A stretch of DNA of 45,327 nucleotides from Candidatus Acetatifactor stercoripullorum (GTDB lineage: Bacteria; Bacillota; Clostridia; Lachnospirales; Lachnospiraceae), in the NCBI GenBank assembly GCA_019114005.1, contig DXGH01000017.1, positions 1-45,327 on the forward strand, given 5' to 3'. Position 1 is the first letter of the stretch. Each line of letters opens with the position of its first letter. The notes under the pieces were generated by a model. The model was not told the DNA's origin and made no database searches. It saw only the letters and a list, made by a program, of their open reading frames with translations. The position numbers and the translations under genes were made by a program. Shown here one piece after another: positions 41,098-45,327 of the stretch.

Positions 41098-42773
41098 GGC
41101 GCGTCCTCCTGCAATGATTCCTGATAGGCGTCAAAATATTTCTGCTTGATCTCAAGATATTCGGATAAACCATAGCTTTCCATTCTCTCCAGATATTCGT
41201 CCCATTCTTCCTCAATTCCGCCGTTTAGTATCCAGCTGGCCTTCATCTGCTCCGCATAGCGTTTGATGTCTGTGTCCAGCTGCGACACCCTGTTGGTGTC
41301 CTCAAGGCTCATAAACACGTTGGGAAATACATACTTGCTGTGCATATCCTCCAGATAGGTGGCGTGCATGTTGTCCAGCCTCCATTTTGCATCGTCCGGA
41401 AGCGTCACATACACCCCGTAATAATCGTTTAACACTGCTAATGGCCCGTTTACCGACTGATTTTCCCGCACCTCCACAGGAGAGTTGTCTCCAAGGTCCA
41501 GGTGCCGCAGCATGGGCTCTCCCGCATCGTTCACACTCATCTCAAAAATATTCGCGGCGCCTTCCTCCCCATAGGTCCCCCAGTTATTCTGGGCAGACTG
41601 CAGGGGCGCGTACATTTGATCAATCCAGGCCGCAGCCAATGCCGTATCTCTGCAGTTAGAGGTCAGCACACAGCGCCCTCTCTCAAATCCGCTGGTCTCG
41701 CTGCCGTTCTGCCTTGTGATATTGACCAGGCCCTCCGGCCCCGCCAGCGCAGGCAGCATAACGTAATCCTCATAATTGTCAATATTGGCGATGTCCCAGG
41801 TAAAGCAAAGACCATATCTGTGATTTTTCCCCTTTGCCACATAGGTGGACCAATCCTGTGTAAACGCCTCCGGATCCACCAATCCCTCCTCTACCAGATG
41901 ATGGAGCCAGGCAATTCCCTCTTTATATCCTTCCTGGACGGCCGTGTAGATCACCTCTCCTTCGTCAGTCACCGCAAAGTGATCCCCTGTATCTCCATAG
42001 CCCTCTCCAAACCCGTTGATCAAAAAGGCGGGATCCTGATCCCCATTGTTGATGATAAAGGACATGGGGATCACATCCCCGGTGATGTCAAACTCCGCCT
42101 CTATTTCATCGGCATGATCACGAAAGGCAATCAGTACCTCTTCCAGCTCGGCCGTGGTTGTTGGAATCTCCAGATTCAGAAAATCCAGCCACTTCTTGTT
42201 GATATAGGGAATATTGCCAATGGCCTGAATGGCCTCCTTGCCCTCGCCCAGCTGCTCAATCCAGGGGAAAGCATAGATATGGCCGTCCGGGGCAGTACAC
42301 ATAACTCTGTACTCCGGATATTTCTCAAATACTGCCTGTAGATTGGGCATATATTTGTCGATCAGGTTTTCCAGCGGGATAATAATCCCCTGTTTTGCAT
42401 ACCGCAGCAGGTCATAGTCTCCCATGCCCGCCACAAACAAACCGTCCGGAAGCGCTCCAAACTGCGCCAGCGCCAGATTTTTCTTATCTGCAAACTGATC
42501 CGACACAAAGCAGGTCCAGTCTATATGCACATTCGTCTGCTCCTCCAGCCGCTGAAAAATAATCCTTTTATTGGGATCCTGCTCCGTTCTGGCAGGCGCG
42601 TTTGTGATAAACGAAAGCTCTCTTGTCTCCTCCAGTGGGAAAGTCACCTCCGATACCGGTGTATCCGGGTCAATATCCGCCTGCGCCACTCCCCCCTGGC
42701 CACATGCTGTCAAAGACAGTAAAATGGCACCCAACAGCGCTGCACAAATGATTTTTCTTCCTTTTTTTGACAT
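41094..42773 (-). CDS. Extracellular sugar-binding lipoprotein of an ABC importer
   Basis: A 559-aa solute-binding protein. A lipoprotein signal peptide is clear, with the lipobox LTAC (cysteine about residue 24) after a short basic start and hydrophobic core (ICAALLGAILLSLTAC). The large size and features such as PDGLFVAGMGDYDLLRYAKQGIIIPLENLIDKYMPN (only parts cited) fit the LplA/YtcQ-like group of the CUT1 sugar ABC family. Cargo is probably a fructose-containing oligosaccharide, inferred from the GH32 and kinase genes. It lies 14 bp downstream of the second permease gene. Confidence 0.9.
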   Translation of the reverse strand: MSKKGRKIICAALLGAILLSLTACGQGGVAQADIDPDTPVSEVTFPLEETRELSFITNAPARTEQDPNKRIIFQRLEEQTNVHIDWTCFVSDQFADKKNLALAQFGALPDGLFVAGMGDYDLLRYAKQGIIIPLENLIDKYMPNLQAVFEKYPEYRVMCTAPDGHIYAFPWIEQLGEGKEAIQAIGNIPYINKKWLDFLNLEIPTTTAELEEVLIAFRDHADEIEAEFDITGDVIPMSFIINNGDQDPAFLINGFGEGYGDTGDHFAVTDEGEVIYTAVQEGYKEGIAWLHHLVEEGLVDPEAFTQDWSTYVAKGKNHRYGLCFTWDIANIDNYEDYVMLPALAGPEGLVNITRQNGSETSGFERGRCVLTSNCRDTALAAAWIDQMYAPLQSAQNNWGTYGEEGAANIFEMSVNDAGEPMLRHLDLGDNSPVEVRENQSVNGPLAVLNDYYGVYVTLPDDAKWRLDNMHATYLEDMHSKYVFPNVFMSLEDTNRVSQLDTDIKRYAEQMKASWILNGGIEEEWDEYLERMESYGLSEYLEIKQKYFDAYQESLQEDAP

Positions 42774-42787
42774 TGCTCTCTCCTTTC

Positions 42788-43681
42788 TCAGCCCTTTACC
42801 GAACCCACCATGACGCCCTTGTCAAAGTACTTCTGGAAGAACGGGTACATAATCAGCAGCGGAAGGCTGGATACAATAATGGTGGAATATTTCAAAAGCT
42901 CAGCCATCTTGGCCATTTCTGCCGTGCTCTGGATATCTGCAATCATGCCGGACTGAGGCGTGTTCTGTATCAGGATAGATCTTAACACCAGCTGCAGGGG
43001 CTGCAGGGAGGCGTCGTTTAAATAAATCATGGCGTCAAAATAGCTGTTCCACATCCCCACAAAGCCCCATAGGGCCAAAACGGCAATAATGGGCTTGCAC
43101 AGCGGCATCAATATTTTGAAAAAATGCTGTATCTCATTTGCCCCGTCTATCTGGGAGGCCTCCCACAGCTCCTTTGATATGGACTGATAATAGGTTCTTG
43201 CAAGAATCATATTCCATACATTAAAGGAACCGGGCACTATAACCGCCCATACGGTGTTCACCAGACGAAGCTGGTTCATCAGGATGAAGGTCGGGATCAG
43301 TCCGCCTCCAAAAAACATGGTAATGATAAATATGGTATTGAAAAACGTTCTCCCCACCAGCTCCTTCTTGGACATGGGATATGCCGCAAGCAGGGTGATA
43401 AAGATGGAAAGCAGTGTGGAGGTTATGGAATAAAGAAAGGAATTTAAAAATCCTCTCCATATCATCTCATCCTCCATCACTCTGCGGTATGCCTCCAGGG
43501 TCCAGTCCTGTATCCGGAAGCTGAGTCCTTGATTGTTGAGCACATTGGGATCCATAAAGGACGCAATCACCACATATGCCAGGGGCACTACCACTGCCAC
43601 CACAAACAGTCCCAGCAAAAGATAGCCCGCCGTCAAAAGTATTTTATCTGCCATACCCAGTTTTAGTTTTCTGCGCTCCAT
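42788..43681 (-). CDS. Carbohydrate ABC transporter permease, LplC/YtcP-like
   Basis: A 297-aa permease with six predicted membrane helices. The EAA loop, which contacts the ATPase, is visible as LWEASQIDGANEIQHFFKILMPLCKPI (about 183-208). It belongs to the CUT1 family and pairs with the LplB-like permease encoded 15 bp upstream. The N-terminal sequence GMADKILLTAGYLLLGLFVV is typical of the group. Confidence 0.93.
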   Translation of the reverse strand: MERRKLKLGMADKILLTAGYLLLGLFVVAVVVPLAYVVIASFMDPNVLNNQGLSFRIQDWTLEAYRRVMEDEMIWRGFLNSFLYSITSTLLSIFITLLAAYPMSKKELVGRTFFNTIFIITMFFGGGLIPTFILMNQLRLVNTVWAVIVPGSFNVWNMILARTYYQSISKELWEASQIDGANEIQHFFKILMPLCKPIIAVLALWGFVGMWNSYFDAMIYLNDASLQPLQLVLRSILIQNTPQSGMIADIQSTAEMAKMAELLKYSTIIVSSLPLLIMYPFFQKYFDKGVMVGSVKG

Positions 43682-43696
43682 GCCGCGTCCTCCCTC

Positions 43697-44668
43697 CTAT
43701 AATCCTTCTCCTTCATTCAGCCTGCTCACGATCCAGTTTACCAAAAGCAGCAGTATCACATTGATGACCGAATTAAAAATGCCGACTGCAGTGGAATAGC
43801 CGTAATCACCGGACAACAGACCCATCTTGTACACATAGGTGGAAATGATCTCCGATGCCGGAAGGTTCATGCTGGTCTGCAGTGCATAAGCCTTCTCAAA
43901 TCCAATGCTCATAATATTTCCTGCGGAAAGGATAAACTGGATCACCACAATGTTCTTGATGGCCGGCAGCTCCACATACCATATCTGCTGCAGAATATTG
44001 GCGCCGTCTATGATAGCCGCCTCCTCCAGCTCCTTGCTCACATTGGACAGCGCCGCCGTATACATAATGGAGGACCATCCCGCCGTCTGCCATATGCCGC
44101 TTGCTATGTAAATGGTTCTGAAGGCCTCCGGCATGGTCATCCAGTTTGTACTGCTCCCCAAAAGCTGGTTCAAGGGCCCCACCGGGGAGAGGAACATTCT
44201 CACCATACCGCACAGGACAATGACGGAGATAAAATTGGGGGCGTAAATCAGCAGCTGAATTTTCTTCTTTATGCCCTTCCTCCGGATTCTGTTGAGCAAA
44301 AGAGCCAGAATGATCGGTACCGGGAATCCCCAAAGCAGACCGTACAGGCTCAGCTTCAACGTGTTTAAGAGATACGCCATAAAATCAGGCGAGGACAAAA
44401 ATCTCTCAAAATACTCAAGTCCCACCCATTCGCTTCCCAGAATCCCCAGGCGGACATTATAATCCTCAAACGCGATCAATATTCCTCCCATGGGAAGATA
44501 CTTAAATATAATGGTAATCACAAGTGCCGGCATCAAGAAGAACAAATACAACTGCCAGTTCTTTTTCACATACAAAAGCTTTTGCCTTGTAGTCCTCTTT
44601 CCGTTTACTGCTGCCCTTTTTCCTTCCACCTCTGCCTCTCCCTTCCTATCGGTTTTTTCTTTTCTCAC
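43697..44668 (-). CDS. Carbohydrate ABC transporter permease, LplB/YteP-like
   Basis: A 323-aa permease with six predicted membrane helices after a basic cytoplasmic N-terminus (MRKEKTDRKGEAEVEGKRAA). The EAA loop is LEEAAIIDGANILQQIWYVELPAIK. The start is GTG with AAAGG upstream. It is the first gene of the operon. No ATP-binding subunit gene is present in the operon; CUT1 systems of this type commonly use a shared MsmK/MsiK-like ATPase encoded elsewhere. Confidence 0.93.
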   Translation of the reverse strand: MRKEKTDRKGEAEVEGKRAAVNGKRTTRQKLLYVKKNWQLYLFFLMPALVITIIFKYLPMGGILIAFEDYNVRLGILGSEWVGLEYFERFLSSPDFMAYLLNTLKLSLYGLLWGFPVPIILALLLNRIRRKGIKKKIQLLIYAPNFISVIVLCGMVRMFLSPVGPLNQLLGSSTNWMTMPEAFRTIYIASGIWQTAGWSSIMYTAALSNVSKELEEAAIIDGANILQQIWYVELPAIKNIVVIQFILSAGNIMSIGFEKAYALQTSMNLPASEIISTYVYKMGLLSGDYGYSTAVGIFNSVINVILLLLVNWIVSRLNEGEGL

Positions 44669-44721
44669 TTTTTTGCCTTTTGTTTTCTTTGTTTGTTTAC
44701 CTTATCTGCTTCTTTCTTTGG

Positions 44722-44749
44722 AGTAACCGGTAAAGTAACCGGTTACTTT
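44722..44749. promoter_or_regulatory. LacI-family operator A (at the sugar-operon promoter)
   Basis: AAAGTAACCGGTTACTTT (44732-44749) is an 18-bp perfect palindrome with a central CG, the form of a LacI/GalR-family site. A further half-site copy, GTAACCGGT, is directly to the left. It lies just downstream of the predicted start of the permease operon, where bound repressor would block transcription. Confidence 0.85.
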
Positions 44750-44757
44750 ATGAGCAT

Positions 44758-44786
44758 ATCATAGCGCGCAGCAAGGAATACGTCAA
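44758..44786 (-). promoter_or_regulatory. Promoter of the sugar-uptake operon
   Basis: TTGACG (44781-44786), 17-bp spacer, TATGAT (44758-44763) on the minus strand. Confidence 0.75.
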
Positions 44787-44849
44787 GTGTTTTCCAGATT
44801 TTCGTCATATTCTCCAGCCCGCCCCACTGAAATTTATGGAAACTGCACA

Positions 44850-44873
44850 TAACCGGTTACTTTACCGGTTACT
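44850..44873. promoter_or_regulatory. LacI-family operator B (at the regulator promoter)
   Basis: TAACCGGTTACTTTACCGGT is the inverted copy of operator A: the 23 bp at 44851-44873 equal the reverse complement of 44722-44744. It sits 7 bp upstream of the regulator's -35 box, so it is placed for autoregulation and, with operator A, for looping. Confidence 0.85.
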
Positions 44874-44880
44874 TTTTCTC

Positions 44881-44909
44881 TTGCCACTGCTTTTTTCCTC
44901 TGTTATAAT
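44881..44909 (+). promoter_or_regulatory. Promoter of the LacI-family regulator gene
   Basis: TTGCCA (44881-44886), 17-bp spacer, perfect TATAAT (44904-44909). Confidence 0.85.
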
Positions 44910-44946
44910 AAGAAAAACACTATCCCGGCAAGGAGTGATTTTATTC

Positions 44947-45327
44947 ATGAAGAGCAACAAGGTGACCTTCGCGGATATCGCTAAATATACTCATTTTTCA
45001 AAAACCACCATTTCCCGCTATTTTAACAATCCAGACTCTCTTACTCTGGAAAACCAGCAAATCATCGCCCAGGCCCTGGAGGATCTGGATTATAAGGAAA
45101 ACAAGGTTGGACGGATACTGGCCAGCGGCAAAACCGAATTTGTGGGTATCATTGTGCCCAATCTTTATCTGCACTACTATTCCGAAATGCTCAACCAGAT
45201 TTTGTCCTCCTATGAGACCTACGGCTATAAGTTTCTGGTATTTGCCGGTAATTCCAACGAAGAGACCGAGCGCCGTTACATCCGCGAGCTGTTGGCATAC
45301 AATATCGAGGGAATGATTGTGCTCAGC
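44947..45327 (+). CDS. LacI-family transcriptional regulator (cut by window end)
   Basis: The first 127 residues are present; the frame runs off the right edge without a stop. The N-terminal LacI helix-turn-helix is readable: VTFADIAKYTHFSKTTISRY, then FNNPDSLTLENQQ and the hinge helix (DYKENKVGRILASGKTE). The periplasmic-binding-protein-like effector domain starts with VGIIVPNLYLHYYSEMLNQIL. The ATG follows AAGGAG at 11 bp. It is divergent from the sugar operon and almost certainly represses it through operators A and B, with a sugar or sugar phosphate as inducer (inferred). Confidence 0.9.
   Translation, partial: MKSNKVTFADIAKYTHFSKTTISRYFNNPDSLTLENQQIIAQALEDLDYKENKVGRILASGKTEFVGIIVPNLYLHYYSEMLNQILSSYETYGYKFLVFAGNSNEETERRYIRELLAYNIEGMIVLS

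Noticed and set aside
45107..45316. A 69-codon plus-strand frame at the right edge
   Set aside because: It is out of frame with, and inside, the LacI-family gene, which has a clear helix-turn-helix and runs off the window.

Overview
The window looks like a chromosomal segment of a spore-forming, Gram-positive Clostridia species, most likely Lachnospiraceae (a Blautia-like relative is my best guess, from gene order and protein style rather than any search). The supporting evidence is spoIIID, a SAM-I riboswitch on metK, a relQ-type alarmone synthetase, sigma-A promoters (TTGACA-17-TATAAT type) and purine-rich ribosome binding sites throughout. Almost everything is on the minus strand. I saw no rRNA, tRNA, CRISPR array or complete mobile element.

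Region 1 (1-7.6 kb): the tail of a tyrosine recombinase, marking the end of an integrated element, abuts the 3' end of lysS. Beyond it lies a tightly packed minus-strand housekeeping operon transcribed argF-birA-DUF6145-coaX-dusB-unknown-greA-lysS. It has a promoter before argF and a second one before greA. Region 2 (7.6-22.4 kb): SPFH/NfeD membrane pair; SleB-type cell-wall hydrolase with SH3b domains; proC, behind an unusual block of three palindromes that duplicates its start region; a TrmH-family rRNA methyltransferase; dnaE-pfkA; a nicotinamidase-like hydrolase; metK with its riboswitch; murA; and an M23/LysM/G5 cell-wall peptidase.

Region 3 (22.5-33.2 kb): dinB (+), a two-gene surface glycan cassette (GT39-like transferase and O-antigen-ligase-like protein), a flavin reductase, a coiled-coil membrane protein, a small alarmone synthetase, a conserved-looking 89-aa protein, a hemolysin III family protein, galE and a eukaryote-like UDP-sugar pyrophosphorylase. 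A 47-aa membrane peptide gene follows with its own ribosome binding site and terminator. Region 4 (33.2-38.6 kb): a three-gene VWA / MoxR AAA+ ATPase / BspA-type leucine-rich-repeat operon, an ArsB/CitM-type anion transporter and spoIIID with a sigma-E-like promoter.

Region 5 (38.6-45.3 kb): a beta-fructoside utilisation operon, transcribed permease-permease-binding protein-GH32 hydrolase-PfkB sugar kinase. It is divergent from a LacI-family regulator cut by the window end. Two inverted copies of a 23-bp operator sit at the two divergent promoters, so the regulatory logic can be read from the DNA: import of sucrose or short fructans, cleavage by GH32, phosphorylation of fructose, and control by the LacI protein. 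The operon has no ATPase gene and presumably borrows a shared one.

The parts most worth follow-up are the VWA-MoxR-LRR triad, the palindromic insertion that duplicated the proC start region, the 47-aa membrane peptide, the looping operator pair and a possible RNA gene at 28.3 kb.
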